Assembly (NCBI RefSeq): GCF_006757745.1
Contig: NZ_AP019740.1
Span: 1,922,001-1,986,000 of the forward strand
Direction: 5' to 3'
Length of the DNA: 64,000 nt
From: Acinetobacter radioresistens DSM 6976 = NBRC 102413 = CIP 103788
GTDB lineage: Bacteria; Pseudomonadota; Gammaproteobacteria; Pseudomonadales; Moraxellaceae
The notes beneath the pieces were generated by a model. That model was not told the DNA's origin and searched no databases. It saw nothing but the letters and a program-made list of their open reading frames with translations. The position numbers were made by a program, and so were the translations under genes. Shown here in pieces: positions 35,010 to 44,053 of this stretch; position 1 is the stretch's first letter; each line of letters opens with the position of its first letter.

Positions 35010-35540
35010 TTATTCATCATCTTTAAAATCTAAGGATGGCTGAGCCTCCTTAATTAGATTATCCAGTTCTTTTAGTAATGCTGGCTTAGTTTGTTTGCCG
35101 TGGATTGATAGGAAGCTTGCTGCACCTGACAGAGATTGAGTAATCACCTCAAGTTGTGCTGAAAGCTTGCCAATGCGCACCTGTAGCCCATCCTTGAGTT
35201 GACGAGCCAATTCCTCTTGCTCGATGTAGTATTTGCGGATCTCATGACCTTTTTTATTGCGCTCCATCATCCCAAGGTGTTTGGTCATATCCACTGAGAT
35301 GATGTACTCAATTAGGTTTTGTCCTGTTTTTGAAAGCTCCTCTTTTTTGAGGAGCTTAATAAAATCAAAATTCTCTTCAAAGCCACATTGTTTAATGCGT
35401 CGCTTAATCCAATCCGAAAAGTCCGTCTTAACCTCTAGCATTTTATGTAGGTCACGCGCATTCACGCCGAGCTGAACTTTTCCATTTAATTCGACTTCGA
35501 CAAATGGGGTTTGATTTTCAATTTTTACGATTGCATTCAT
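35010..35540 (-). CDS. AntA/AntB-type antirepressor
   Basis: Start at the ATG at 35540 (GGAG nine bases upstream). 176 residues. The AntA/AntB domain fills residues 1-95: VNARDLHKMLEVKTDFSDWI then KRRIKQCGFEENFDF and YIISVDMTKHLGMMERNKKG. A helical tail follows. Phage antirepressors of this type regulate lysogeny. It has terminators on both sides, making it a self-contained insertion between the tail tube and the chaperone genes. Together with KilA-N this prophage carries two antirepressor-type genes. Confidence 0.85.
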   Translation of the reverse strand: MNAIVKIENQTPFVEVELNGKVQLGVNARDLHKMLEVKTDFSDWIKRRIKQCGFEENFDFIKLLKKEELSKTGQNLIEYIISVDMTKHLGMMERNKKGHEIRKYYIEQEELARQLKDGLQVRIGKLSAQLEVITQSLSGAASFLSIHGKQTKPALLKELDNLIKEAQPSLDFKDDE

Positions 35541-35660
35541 TGATCTGCTCCGACTACTCATTAAAAAAGAAGCACTGGCAAGAAGATGCAATGAATAGTC
35601 GAAACGACCATCTTCTTTTCGGGGATCAGCCTAGCCAGTGGTTTGCCTGAAAACAGGCGT

Positions 35661-35690
35661 AAAAAAAAGCCCTGCATTACTGCAAGGCTT
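35661..35690 (-). terminator. Terminator upstream of the AntA gene
   Basis: On the minus strand AAGCCTTGCA, loop GTAA, TGCAGGGCTT, TTTTTT. Confidence 0.8.
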
Positions 35691-35756
35691 ATTTTTTCAG
35701 TTAGAAAATTGTCTAATCGTCCAATTTTCTTGTTTTGTTACTTAAGTTCCGTGCAT

Positions 35757-35784
35757 TAAAAAAGCCGACTTGTTAGGCCGGCTT
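35757..35784 (-). terminator. Terminator after the tail tube gene
   Basis: AAGCCGGC and GTCGGCTT with a seven-base loop, then TTTT on the minus strand. Confidence 0.65.
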
Positions 35785-35941
35785 CGCTTTAAAAAATATA
35801 CTTCTCTGTCATCAGGGTAGTAAATTACATAGGTTTGTATATGAGCCATATACAAGACGATATGCTATAAACACAGGCACAAAAAAAGACGCTTATGCGC
35901 CCCTGTGCCTGTATTTTGGATTCAGTTACTCAGCTTTAGTA

Positions 35942-36688
35942 TCAAACTGCTACATTAAAACGATCAATGTGGCCAAACATGCTAAGTTCAGCATCATTTA
36001 CCTTGGTAATGTCAGCCAGACATTCACCTTCAATATCGTAACTAGAGAAATCTTCATTGATCAGATCAAATTCCGTTTCCGGTGAAAACTCCACACGCCA
36101 TAAAGTCACGGCAACCTTATCTCCTTTATAGGTATCAACACCTTTAAAGAAGAAGCGGTATTCATTGCCGATATCGTTTGCAATCGCAGTACGTGTTAAT
36201 TTTCCGGCTTTACCTGACCACTTAACGTCACCAGTCGGTGCAATATTAAAAATCACTGTACCGAATGCCGAATCGAGTACATAGGTACTGGTATCAATAT
36301 CTGTATCAGCGCCGTCTTTAAACTTAACTTCTGACAGATTACGCTCACCCAGATCAACCATGGTCCCAGCTTCAACAGTACCTAGTGAGCGATCAGCAAT
36401 AGTGCTTGCAGATACTTCAGTAACTTTACCACTCATCACCATGGCAAGATTTTGCTTGGTTACCTCTTCCAGGGTACCGCTTACAGATACTCCTGTCTGT
36501 TTGCGTAGTACTGCATCTTTCGTACGAAAACCTGTTTTGGACTCATAGTGATCGGTTGAATCCGAAGTAATTTGAAGCTGCAGGGCTGGCATACTTCCTA
36601 CCGGAAACATACCTGATACTGCACCATTAATAATTTTAGCCAAAAACAGTTCACCCTGTAACGAAATAACATCTGGTTTATTTCCCAT
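35942..36688 (-). CDS. Major tail tube protein
   Basis: 248 residues, beta-rich. QLQITSDSTDHYESKTGFRT then GVSVSGTLEEVTKQNLAMVM is the typical tail tube pattern, and the C-terminal YKGDKVAVTLWRVEFSPETE then FDLINEDFSSYDIEGECLAD supports it. These proteins polymerise into the tail tube that carries DNA. It follows the small 64-residue protein and lies upstream of the chaperone and tape measure, as in other siphophages. Confidence 0.85.
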   Translation of the reverse strand: MGNKPDVISLQGELFLAKIINGAVSGMFPVGSMPALQLQITSDSTDHYESKTGFRTKDAVLRKQTGVSVSGTLEEVTKQNLAMVMSGKVTEVSASTIADRSLGTVEAGTMVDLGERNLSEVKFKDGADTDIDTSTYVLDSAFGTVIFNIAPTGDVKWSGKAGKLTRTAIANDIGNEYRFFFKGVDTYKGDKVAVTLWRVEFSPETEFDLINEDFSSYDIEGECLADITKVNDAELSMFGHIDRFNVAV

Positions 36689-36872
36689 CTGCTTTTACCT
36701 CTTTTGTAGTTTTTGCTGCAGCTGGTTTCGGCTCTTCAGAGGGCTGTTCTACCTCTTTGATCGTACCAGCATCTAATTGCTGTCGGATTTCAGCATCGGT
36801 GAGTCCACCCACGAAATCCCCTTTTTTGAAACGCCCTAAAGGTTGCTGGGCTACATATTGCTTTGCTGCCAT
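36678..36872 (-). CDS. Small phage protein sharing a domain with the 38307 gene
   Basis: 64 residues: YVAQQPLGRFKKGDFVGGLT then DAEIRQQLDAGTIKEVEQPSEEPK. The same arrangement (YTAKQSIGHFMPGDEIKGLE, LLASGAIEEYQEPEEPK) starts the product encoded at 38307-38678. Charged low-complexity tail. Overlaps the tail tube gene by 11 bases. Function unknown. Confidence 0.6.
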   Translation of the reverse strand: MAAKQYVAQQPLGRFKKGDFVGGLTDAEIRQQLDAGTIKEVEQPSEEPKPAAAKTTKEVKADGK

Positions 36873-36881
36873 GACTGGCTC

Positions 36882-37310
36882 CTAGATAAACATTTTGGAT
36901 TCAAACACCAGAGTGATATAGACGCATGTTGGAGAGTAGTCCTCTTCAACTGCAATCAGGTTTAAAGGTCGTGCACTTGAAGCAGGCTGCCAACCAGATA
37001 ATAATTCCAGGACTTGTTGCGTCAGTGCACCAGCACGATCCAGAACTGCAGAGCCATCATTAAGCTGTGCCGAAGCATGACGCTCAACCACCGTAACTTC
37101 CCATTGCTGGGCCAGCATGTTCATTGATGACTTTGCAACATCATCCAGCTTTCGGATACGGCGGTAATAGACCTGGGCATTTGGTGTAACCTGTGATAGC
37201 TCTGTAACATTTGCAGAGTTGGCCGGGGTATAAATCTTTTTAAGACCTGAAATCCCGTTGAGTTTCTCTGCAATTTCATCGCGCACCGCAAAGAAGTTTT
37301 TATCGCTCAT
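36882..37310 (-). CDS. Tail terminator/completion-type protein (142 aa)
   Basis: 142 residues. FFAVRDEIAEKLNGISGLKK, QWEVTVVERHASAQ and CVYITLVFESKMFI resemble the minor tail/terminator proteins that cap the tail at the head end. It lies between the gpG-type protein and the tail tube, the expected place. It overlaps the upstream gene by 11 bases. Confidence 0.65.
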   Translation of the reverse strand: MSDKNFFAVRDEIAEKLNGISGLKKIYTPANSANVTELSQVTPNAQVYYRRIRKLDDVAKSSMNMLAQQWEVTVVERHASAQLNDGSAVLDRAGALTQQVLELLSGWQPASSARPLNLIAVEEDYSPTCVYITLVFESKMFI

Positions 37311-37848
37311 CAGTTAAATGCTCCACGATATCATTTAATACATCCTGCTCATCCTGTTCGGTTAAACCCAAAAATGGACGGGCTGGCATATTGATGATGT
37401 AAGCCTTACCCATAGATTCCTGCATGAAGTTAGAACGGGATTTACGGACAAATCTGTTACCCACCGTGCCATCACGTCCCTGACGAAAATAGGTACGACG
37501 CATTCTGGCTTCATGACGTATTTCACCACCGAAGTGATGAATTGCGCCATAAATCACGTCAGTACCAATTTCTACTCCACTTTGCAGCACATTATGAGTA
37601 ATGGAATCCATCAGCCGTGAGGTCTTACGCAAAGTGGTACCGCCTTCACGTTTAACTCGGCCAGACAAACGCCATTTCCCTTCAAGTCCTTCGCCCTGCG
37701 TCCATCTATTACGGATATTGCTTACTATTGTTTGGCCAATCGTATCGAACAGTCTCTGTTGCGTTTCTTCAAGACCTGAAAGACGATGGAGTGCTTGCAT
37801 TACTGCTGACTCGCCATCAGCATCGATCTTTATTACAACACCAGCCAT
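37300..37848 (-). CDS. Phage virion morphogenesis protein (gpG/HK97 gp10-type)
   Basis: 182 residues. DTIGQTIVSNIRNRWTQGEG then LEGKWRLSGRV and TLRKTSRLMDSI then VIYGAIHHFGGEIRH match Mu gpG-type morphogenesis proteins (x-H-H-F-G-G). The C-terminus has ARPFLGLTEQDEQDV. These act in head-tail joining or tail completion. Confidence 0.85.
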   Translation of the reverse strand: MAGVVIKIDADGESAVMQALHRLSGLEETQQRLFDTIGQTIVSNIRNRWTQGEGLEGKWRLSGRVKREGGTTLRKTSRLMDSITHNVLQSGVEIGTDVIYGAIHHFGGEIRHEARMRRTYFRQGRDGTVGNRFVRKSRSNFMQESMGKAYIINMPARPFLGLTEQDEQDVLNDIVEHLTDER

Positions 37849-37857
37849 ACCTCCTCC

Positions 37858-38298
37858 TTATTTAAATGAAGGCATCTTGTCTAGCGTTTCATCACCAAAC
37901 ACGCCTCCTACATAACTGGTTCCGATGGGCATTGTGGTAGGCCGGCCCTTGGGCTGATCATCTACAATTTCATTGGTTGCGGTCTGGATCTGTAGATGTG
38001 CTTTCTCGTCCTGTACCCGTTCAAGAAATTTAATTGCATCTTTATAACGGTTACGTACTTCTTCAGTGGGTTGCTGGTAATAAAGCCGGTAACGGGCAAT
38101 ATCACAGGCCATGCGGTTCAGATTACTGGGCACATTGGGAAGAGGTAGAGGATAACGGCCACCGATATAACCGTTAATCTCTTCTGCCGCATCCTGAAGT
38201 GCTTCATTGATAGAAGCTGCTGCATCTGCATGCATCAGCTTTAACTCTTCAATGTCATCAGCAAACCGCTTCACCATGTCTGCTTCTGTTGCGTACAT
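37858..38298 (-). CDS. DUF1320 (Mu gp36-type) head-tail connector
   Basis: 146 residues. MYATEADMVKRF starts the family; AEEINGYIGGRYPLPLPNVP then MACDIARYRLYY is diagnostic of DUF1320, a neck protein of Mu-like and B3-like phages. Ten bases after comes the gpG-type gene. Confidence 0.88.
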   Translation of the reverse strand: MYATEADMVKRFADDIEELKLMHADAAASINEALQDAAEEINGYIGGRYPLPLPNVPSNLNRMACDIARYRLYYQQPTEEVRNRYKDAIKFLERVQDEKAHLQIQTATNEIVDDQPKGRPTTMPIGTSYVGGVFGDETLDKMPSFK

Positions 38299-38306
38299 AG
38301 ATCACC

Positions 38307-38678
38307 TTACTTGGCTGTATCAGCACCCTGTTCAGCTGGCTTGTCATTAGCCTTAGACTTAGACGCTGGCTTGGCCTTTTCAAGCTCAGCCACCTTTGCC
38401 TTAAGCTCATCAATTTCCTGCTCAGCTTTAGCTTTATCAGCAGCAGCTGTCTGATTGGCTTCAGTTAAATTAGTATTTGCCGCTGTTAGCTCTGCATTGG
38501 CCTTTTCAAGTTCAGCCAAACGTGCTGCGGTACCATCTGCTTTAGGCTCTTCCGGCTCCTGATATTCTTCAATAGCCCCAGATGCTAAAAGGGCCTGAAG
38601 TTGTTTAGCTTCAAGCCCTTTGATTTCATCACCTGGCATAAAATGCCCGATGGATTGTTTTGCTGTGTACTTCGGCAT
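38307..38678 (-). CDS. Small phage protein with N-terminal domain and long coiled coil
   Basis: Start at the ATG at 38678, preceded by AAGGAGG. 123 residues: an N-terminal module (residues 1-35) shared with the 36678-36872 product, then a charged, alanine- and lysine-rich coiled coil (LAELEKANAELTAANTNLTE). It is directly after the capsid gene, near Mu gp35-like position. Possibly a head-associated or stabilising factor. Confidence 0.6.
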   Translation of the reverse strand: MPKYTAKQSIGHFMPGDEIKGLEAKQLQALLASGAIEEYQEPEEPKADGTAARLAELEKANAELTAANTNLTEANQTAAADKAKAEQEIDELKAKVAELEKAKPASKSKANDKPAEQGADTAK

Positions 38679-38688
38679 TTTAGCCTCC

Positions 38689-39768
38689 TTATAGAGTAAT
38701 GAAGCCACGGCCACCAACAACGCCGTTTTTGTTAGAAGGAACGACCAGTGGAGCAGATTCAGTCATCAGCATAATGCCGCTTGGATCTTCACAGTACCAC
38801 TGACGGTCAAAGTACTGCTGAGCCACGCCATTAGCGGTCATGTTCTTAATCTTACAATGGGCCACCGAACCATTAGTATCCGAGATCAGACTGAAATAGT
38901 CTTTCTCAATGAAGCGGTTTACCTTACCCTTATGACGGTAGGTTGCATCGTAAACCCAGAACTCCACTCCATCAAAAGTACCTTTCAATGTCGGTTTCTG
39001 GCTTACACCGAAGCTTGGTGCAACTGGAACAGAGATACCTGCATATGGTGTCACAAATTCCTTTTTAAAATCTGCATCATTCCACAAAGCCTGCCACACC
39101 AGACCGGACATCAGCGCCATTTTTGCTTCACCACCATCTGCTTCGAGCTGACGTTCCAGCATACGGCGGATATCATCCACTGGCTTGGCACCTGCCTGTC
39201 CCCATGCCACAAGTGGCGTATAATTTAGGGATGCATCACGCTCATAATCAACCAGGTTGTATTCATAATCATCGGAATGCAGCAGATATTTGCCATTTTT
39301 CAGAAGATCAATGGCCATCATCAGAACCGAGTTATCAATTGCATCATGGTTGCGTTTCATGACAGCAATTTGAGCAATTACCATCTTTTCCTGTTCAGAG
39401 AGCTGCTGGTTACCGGTAGAGATAATCCCCGCAGTGCGTAAACGCTCTAACAAGGCAATTTCAAAAGTATCTGCAGCAGTCACCTGATTTTTAGGTTTGT
39501 AGTATGCCGGTTTAACATGAGTTACTTTTGCAGACTGAGTAGTTTCAAATGGCTTACCTGGCTGATTCGGTGATACCAGCGGTGCCAGATCATGATCAGC
39601 AGAAAGCTCAGCTAGTGGCACATCATCCCGGGTAAACAGTGGACGGTTTGGAAACAGGCGATCTAGCAGCCATGTATCCATCGGACGGTAATTGCTATGA
39701 ATGAGAGCAAGCTCACCCACATCAAGAAGTTCAAGCGGAGTACCGTCAATATTAAAAGACTGTGGCAT
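38689..39768 (-). CDS. Major capsid protein, lambda gpE family
   Basis: 359 residues. The sequence RPMDTWLLDRLFPNRPLFTR, ADTFEIALLERLRTAGIIST, LVDYERDASLNYTPLVAW and the C-terminal DPSGIMLMTESAPLVVPSNK match lambda gpE-type capsid proteins. It builds the icosahedral shell. The decoration protein gene lies just upstream, as in lambda D-E. Confidence 0.92.
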   Translation of the reverse strand: MPQSFNIDGTPLELLDVGELALIHSNYRPMDTWLLDRLFPNRPLFTRDDVPLAELSADHDLAPLVSPNQPGKPFETTQSAKVTHVKPAYYKPKNQVTAADTFEIALLERLRTAGIISTGNQQLSEQEKMVIAQIAVMKRNHDAIDNSVLMMAIDLLKNGKYLLHSDDYEYNLVDYERDASLNYTPLVAWGQAGAKPVDDIRRMLERQLEADGGEAKMALMSGLVWQALWNDADFKKEFVTPYAGISVPVAPSFGVSQKPTLKGTFDGVEFWVYDATYRHKGKVNRFIEKDYFSLISDTNGSVAHCKIKNMTANGVAQQYFDRQWYCEDPSGIMLMTESAPLVVPSNKNGVVGGRGFITL

Positions 39769-39773
39769 GTTTA

Positions 39774-40148
39774 TTACACCTTAGAAAGTTCGATTTTGTT
39801 TTTGGTTGCTTTGGCGCGGGCAGCATCATATTTCGACTTGTCCAACAACGCCCCATTTAAAGACACGGCCTCAACGTTAAATACACCGCCGTAATACACC
39901 GGAATTTCAATCCCGTCAGCCGCTTTAATGGTTGCTTCGGCTGCGGTAACGTTCTGGCCACAGATCACATCCCAGGATGATTCATCTGCAGCATGAGTCA
40001 GTACATTGTCATCAGATAGTGTCAGTAGATCGCCGTAATTGTAGGCGGTACCAGCCATCACCTTACCATTGGCACGGCGCAGCTTTTCATTGTCGAGTAC
40101 CAGTTTACGTGTGGTAAATGACACCGGTGGAACATAGTGAATAGGCAT
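39774..40148 (-). CDS. Head decoration protein, lambda gpD type
   Basis: 124 residues. RKLVLDNEKLRRANGKVMAG then TAYNYGDLLTLSDDN and YYGGVFNVEAVSLNG fit gpD-type trimers that stabilise the expanded capsid. It starts three bases after the protease/scaffold gene ends and ends five bases before the capsid gene starts. Confidence 0.85.
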   Translation of the reverse strand: MPIHYVPPVSFTTRKLVLDNEKLRRANGKVMAGTAYNYGDLLTLSDDNVLTHAADESSWDVICGQNVTAAEATIKAADGIEIPVYYGGVFNVEAVSLNGALLDKSKYDAARAKATKNKIELSKV

Positions 40149-40151
40149 GAA

Positions 40152-41135
40152 TTATTTCCCCTTGTTTTGTTCAGCGAAGGCTTTTGCACCTGCTGTGAAT
40201 TGATGTTCTTGGTTACCACCCTGTCCGCCTTGTCCTTGTCCACCCTGTCCGCCAGTAGCCTGATGATTGAACAGGTAGTTCAGTGCAGGATTTACATTTG
40301 GTGTTTGTTGTTGCTGTTGGCCAGCTGGTGGCTGCTGCCCACCTGCAGAGAATTGCCGAAGCTGCTTTGAAGTAAAGGCAAAGACGGAATCATCCATATT
40401 GGTATAAGCCGTTTTATCTTCAGCACTGAATTGTGTTTTCAGCTCTGTTTCTAAAGCTGCTATCTCATCAGCACGTTTCTGGGCTTTAAACTGTTTCAGC
40501 TCTTCTAGCGCATCATCACGCTCCTTTTCTGCCTGCTGTTTGGCCTGTTGTGCTTTTTCTATTTCGGTCACGTCTGTGTCCTCTTCTGGTGGTTGATTAG
40601 AATTAGGTTTACCTGAGAAGGCATTGATTGAGGTATTACGATCAGCGCCAGTTGTGCAGATCGTGAACTCGCGAATACGATTCTGCCGGAATATGGTAAT
40701 TGGGCCTTCGAATGTCTGGCCATTTACGACTACAGATTTGCCGTTTGAAACTTCCTCAACAGAACCCGGTTCGATATACATAGACATCTGAAAAGGAAAG
40801 CCATCATCAGAATCCTGGACAATTTCTTTAGCCTTCGTATTACTTAAGAAATCACCCTCTACTTCAATTTTTCCGCTAGTGTTGACTTGCTTTACAACAC
40901 CAACTCGGCTTGAACTGAAATGCTCTTCCAGCAAGGCGGTTGGTTGATCAATCTCAATACCCTCAAGATCAAAGACCACACCAGAACGCCCCCAATACCA
41001 GTGACCATCTACACGACCACCGGCATAAGCCACACCTTTAAACTTTCGTTTTTTGTTCTCACCCTCGGGTTGTAAAACTTCAATTCCCGAGGCATTAAAT
41101 AAGAGCTTGGAACGCTCTTCATTTGGATCTGGCAT
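40152..41135 (-). CDS. Head maturation protease with scaffold-like C-terminus
   Basis: 327 residues. The N-terminal 170 residues look like a prohead protease: VAYAGGRVDGHWYWGR, LLEEHFSSSRVGVVKQVNTS (candidate catalytic His), GFPFQMSMYIEPGSVEEV (candidate Ser) and IREFTICTTGADRNTSINAF. Residues 185-260 are a charged coiled coil. The last 70 are glutamine- and glycine-rich, as in internal scaffolds. Combined protease-scaffold, cleaved out during maturation. Confidence 0.8.
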   Translation of the reverse strand: MPDPNEERSKLLFNASGIEVLQPEGENKKRKFKGVAYAGGRVDGHWYWGRSGVVFDLEGIEIDQPTALLEEHFSSSRVGVVKQVNTSGKIEVEGDFLSNTKAKEIVQDSDDGFPFQMSMYIEPGSVEEVSNGKSVVVNGQTFEGPITIFRQNRIREFTICTTGADRNTSINAFSGKPNSNQPPEEDTDVTEIEKAQQAKQQAEKERDDALEELKQFKAQKRADEIAALETELKTQFSAEDKTAYTNMDDSVFAFTSKQLRQFSAGGQQPPAGQQQQQTPNVNPALNYLFNHQATGGQGGQGQGGQGGNQEHQFTAGAKAFAEQNKGK

Positions 41136-41150
41136 TTTTCATGCTCCATA

Positions 41151-41176
41151 AAAAAACCACCCCGAATGGAGTGGTT
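41151..41176 (-). terminator. Terminator between MuF and protease genes
   Basis: On the minus strand AACCACTCC and GGGGTGGTT pair with one mismatch, then TTTTTTT. It lies inside the head operon, between the protease gene start and the MuF stop. Confidence 0.75.
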
Positions 41177-41194
41177 CAAATTAATTTCCTAAGT

Positions 41195-42400
41195 TTAGTT
41201 AGTTAAGGCTTTCAGTGTATAAACCATTTGGCCATTCGCTATTTCCCTTGAAACTACCTGAAAAGATATGCCTAAAGGAAACAGTACGCCTTGCCCTGCA
41301 TTTAACTTTTCCAGATCAATACCTAACCCTTTAGCATTCTCAATCTGAATCAAGATATTTGAGCCAGAATCTGCTAATAGTAATGGTGCATCCAGTGTAA
41401 TGACCTTACCTACCTCCAATGATGCAGCGTACGCTAGTGAAGCTGATCCGGCCACTGTAGTTGCACTATTTGATGCTACTGCCTGTAGCCTGCCTAAATC
41501 CTCCTTCAACCAGCGTTTAAGTACTTCCTCAGCCAAAGTGATAGGTGGTTGCTTTAACTGCGCCGTAAGAGCTGAATCATTGCCCTGTATATAGTCCAAA
41601 AATGTACGAATCGCACTTGGCCGGATATCTGGATCAAGTGGAATAACTGTATTGGCCACCACATCAAATAAGTCCCGGGTACTATCATCCATTGGAGCAA
41701 ATAAACTGGCCAGCCTTTTACTTGCTGTCCACTCGGCCTTGATGATCTCTTTCTGCTCCAGCAAAAATGCTTTATCCAGGTCAGAATCCAGAATCTTCTG
41801 GTCCACCAGACCAGATAGATCGCCATAGGTCATTGGACTGGTACTCCATCCCATTTCCTCAGCCACTTCCGGTAGCTGATCATCTGGCGTAATACCATAT
41901 TTCAATGCCTGCTTCTCGGTTAAGGCAATCACTGTACAGCGACACATGAAGCTCCACGGCGGGTAATACATGAGCCAGAATGGATCATCGATATGACGAA
42001 TAATCCGATTTAATGCCAGGTGACTTGGACGGACCCGGCTATCATCGATAGCTGAATACATCAGGTATGGTCGTTTGTCCCTATTGCGTTGCTGCTGTTG
42101 CCAGCGTCCATGACTATACGCCGTCTGAATATTGGTCCTAAAAACATTCTTGAGATAAGGCTCACTGAGCTTGATCTCATTTTCAGCGACCACTTTCTTA
42201 AAGTCCTCAAATGTCGAGCCATCTGCAATGGCCTTGTTTACAGCGGCTATCACAGTCTGGATCTGTTCTATGCTCGATAAAAAACTGACCGTGGTGGCCA
42301 GTTGTCGTGTCTTGAGGTCCAGAGAGTAAAACTCATCAGGCAATACGATTTTACGAGACCGGGCAAACTGTAAGGCCTCAAGAAATGTGACTGGTTGCAT
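41195..42400 (-). CDS. MuF-type phage head morphogenesis protein
   Basis: Start at the ATG at 42400 (AAGGA upstream). 401 residues. The MuF core covers about residues 85-170: RTNIQTAYSHGRWQQQQRNR, the YSAIDDSRVRPSHLALNRII motif and YPPWSFMCRCTVIALTEKQA with the CRC pair. It is a minor head protein associated with the portal and packaged inside the head. The C-terminal 200 residues are not recognised and could be an added domain. Confidence 0.88.
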   Translation of the reverse strand: MQPVTFLEALQFARSRKIVLPDEFYSLDLKTRQLATTVSFLSSIEQIQTVIAAVNKAIADGSTFEDFKKVVAENEIKLSEPYLKNVFRTNIQTAYSHGRWQQQQRNRDKRPYLMYSAIDDSRVRPSHLALNRIIRHIDDPFWLMYYPPWSFMCRCTVIALTEKQALKYGITPDDQLPEVAEEMGWSTSPMTYGDLSGLVDQKILDSDLDKAFLLEQKEIIKAEWTASKRLASLFAPMDDSTRDLFDVVANTVIPLDPDIRPSAIRTFLDYIQGNDSALTAQLKQPPITLAEEVLKRWLKEDLGRLQAVASNSATTVAGSASLAYAASLEVGKVITLDAPLLLADSGSNILIQIENAKGLGIDLEKLNAGQGVLFPLGISFQVVSREIANGQMVYTLKALTN

Positions 42401-42581
42401 TGGCAGAATCCTTACTATAAACATGCCTTGCATTCAGCCAAAGCTTGAAATATTCATCACGAATATCAAAGTAATGGCCCAATTTCTTACGCTGATATAT
42501 TGAGAATTCATCGAAAACCAGTCCACAATATTTGGTGCAAAACTCTTCAAACTCATCATATAACGTCTGAATATCTTCCAT
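42378..42581 (-). CDS. Small acidic phage protein (67 aa) between portal and MuF genes
   Basis: 67 residues from the ATG at 42581, which overlaps the portal stop. Rich in aromatic and acidic residues (LYDEFEEFCTKYCGLVFDEF). Its end overlaps the MuF start by 23 bases. Coupling to both neighbours supports it as a real gene. Function unknown. Confidence 0.55.
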   Translation of the reverse strand: MEDIQTLYDEFEEFCTKYCGLVFDEFSIYQRKKLGHYFDIRDEYFKLWLNARHVYSKDSANATSHIS

Positions 42582-44044
42582 CACTTCCCTCCACTCGCCA
42601 TCACATACCCCAGCACATCACCTGCATATAAAGCCCGTTCCAGATTCGCCGTGAACTGAGACTGACTGGCCTCAGGCATAAGCTGTATTAGATGAAAGGC
42701 TAGATCTTCTGGTGTTTCACTCTTCTGCAGGAGCTCGTTTACCTGATCATTGCTTAAGAGTTCAATATTGCGCTGTGCATCAGTCAACTCTTCTACTTCC
42801 TGCTGTTCAGGTGATAGCTTTCTGGTAGTTGCTGCAAAGCTAAAGGCTTTATGGGGTAAAGCCTTAAACTGCAGATCGGGTTGGTTCAAGTCAGTTACAG
42901 ACTTTAGATCACCCTCTTGCAAGCCATACTCGCGAATAAAGTAGTCATCCGATAAGTTTGCACCTGCATTTTTCAGGTGAACATCCCGTTCGGCCTGCTC
43001 TTTGTTAAGTGGTTTAGGCTTTTCACCTAGCATCACTTCATACTCACCCCAACCGTTTAAAGCGCATAATGCATTAACTACAGCTTGTAGTGTAGGAGTT
43101 ACAAGTCGAATATCGGACTTGAGCTTATCCATCCGGACATTTTCATGTACTTGGCCAAGGCTGTAACTTCCTTTCCCATCCGTACTGCTGGTAAGCGTCT
43201 GCCCTAATACAACTTTCTGAATCTGGCGAATCAGCTGATTATTGAATGCTTCAAATGCTGCACCCGCTGAACCATTTGTTCCTGGTGCAGAGAGTATTTG
43301 CACATCATCCTCTATATCAATTGATAAGACGCTTTGAGCATGGGCATTTAATAATGCTTTGCTCATATCATCCGTTTCAGTATCTTTACATTTACCCAGT
43401 AAGATCGGTGTGCCGAAACGTTCCAGAAATTTAGCCCAGAACTTAAAGCCGTTCTGCTTAAAGAAAAATAGCCAGTAGAGAGTTGCTAGAAGTGCTTTTC
43501 CGTAAGGCTGCTCATAAGAGGCTTTACGGCGTGTCAGGAAAAATTTGAATACCTGGTCTACCTCATGCTCACCGTTAATGCCATCCTGTCTATAAATCAA
43601 ACGACCATCATTTTTAGGCTCAAACCACTGCATCGGCTTTTCACCAATCCACTGCAGGCCCACATAACCTTCAGGCTTAACTTCATATACAGCTTCTTGA
43701 ACTGAATAACCAAAGAACAGCGCACTCATTGCACCAGTAGCAATCTCATGAAACCATTCTTTGAGTACCAAATTCAGCATTTCAGCTTCTTTAGTGTCAC
43801 CCGGCTCAATTCTGAGTGGTGTAGCAAGTAGTGCATCAATACGTGTTTCAACCACTTGTGCAATTTCATCATCATCGAGTAGCACACGTAACCTATGACG
43901 AGTAATACCAGCTTTACGGAGTACTTCATCTGTATCTGGCTGCTTGCCAAAATTTACCAGAAACTGAGTAACGGCCTCTTGTGTGTATAAGTTGCCATAA
44001 GACAAAGCCTTCTTTGACGCTTTGTCTTTTTTAGACTTTGCCAT
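42581..44044 (-). CDS. Portal protein, DUF935 (Mu gp29-type)
   Basis: 487 residues. KAGITRHRLRVLLDDDEIAQ then VVETRIDALLATPLRIEPGD is the DUF935 signature, followed by WFHEIATGAMSALFFGYSVQ, FERFGTPILLGKC and the conserved VLGQTLTSSTDGKGSYSLGQ then VHENVRMDKL. It forms the dodecameric DNA entry ring and packaging motor base. Confidence 0.93.
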   Translation of the reverse strand: MAKSKKDKASKKALSYGNLYTQEAVTQFLVNFGKQPDTDEVLRKAGITRHRLRVLLDDDEIAQVVETRIDALLATPLRIEPGDTKEAEMLNLVLKEWFHEIATGAMSALFFGYSVQEAVYEVKPEGYVGLQWIGEKPMQWFEPKNDGRLIYRQDGINGEHEVDQVFKFFLTRRKASYEQPYGKALLATLYWLFFFKQNGFKFWAKFLERFGTPILLGKCKDTETDDMSKALLNAHAQSVLSIDIEDDVQILSAPGTNGSAGAAFEAFNNQLIRQIQKVVLGQTLTSSTDGKGSYSLGQVHENVRMDKLKSDIRLVTPTLQAVVNALCALNGWGEYEVMLGEKPKPLNKEQAERDVHLKNAGANLSDDYFIREYGLQEGDLKSVTDLNQPDLQFKALPHKAFSFAATTRKLSPEQQEVEELTDAQRNIELLSNDQVNELLQKSETPEDLAFHLIQLMPEASQSQFTANLERALYAGDVLGYVMASGGK

Positions 44045-44053
44045 ATTTGTTCC

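Larger units (their letters stand above)
35541..35941 (-). other. Gene-free stretch holding tandem terminators after the tail tube gene
   Basis: Three minus-strand hairpins with T runs are seen: around 35878-35895 (GCGC/GCGT stem, weak), 35757-35784 (AAGCCGGC...GTCGGCTT) and 35661-35690 (AAGCCTTGCA...TGCAGGGCTT). The antirepressor must start from its own promoter downstream of these or depend on read-through. Confidence 0.55.
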
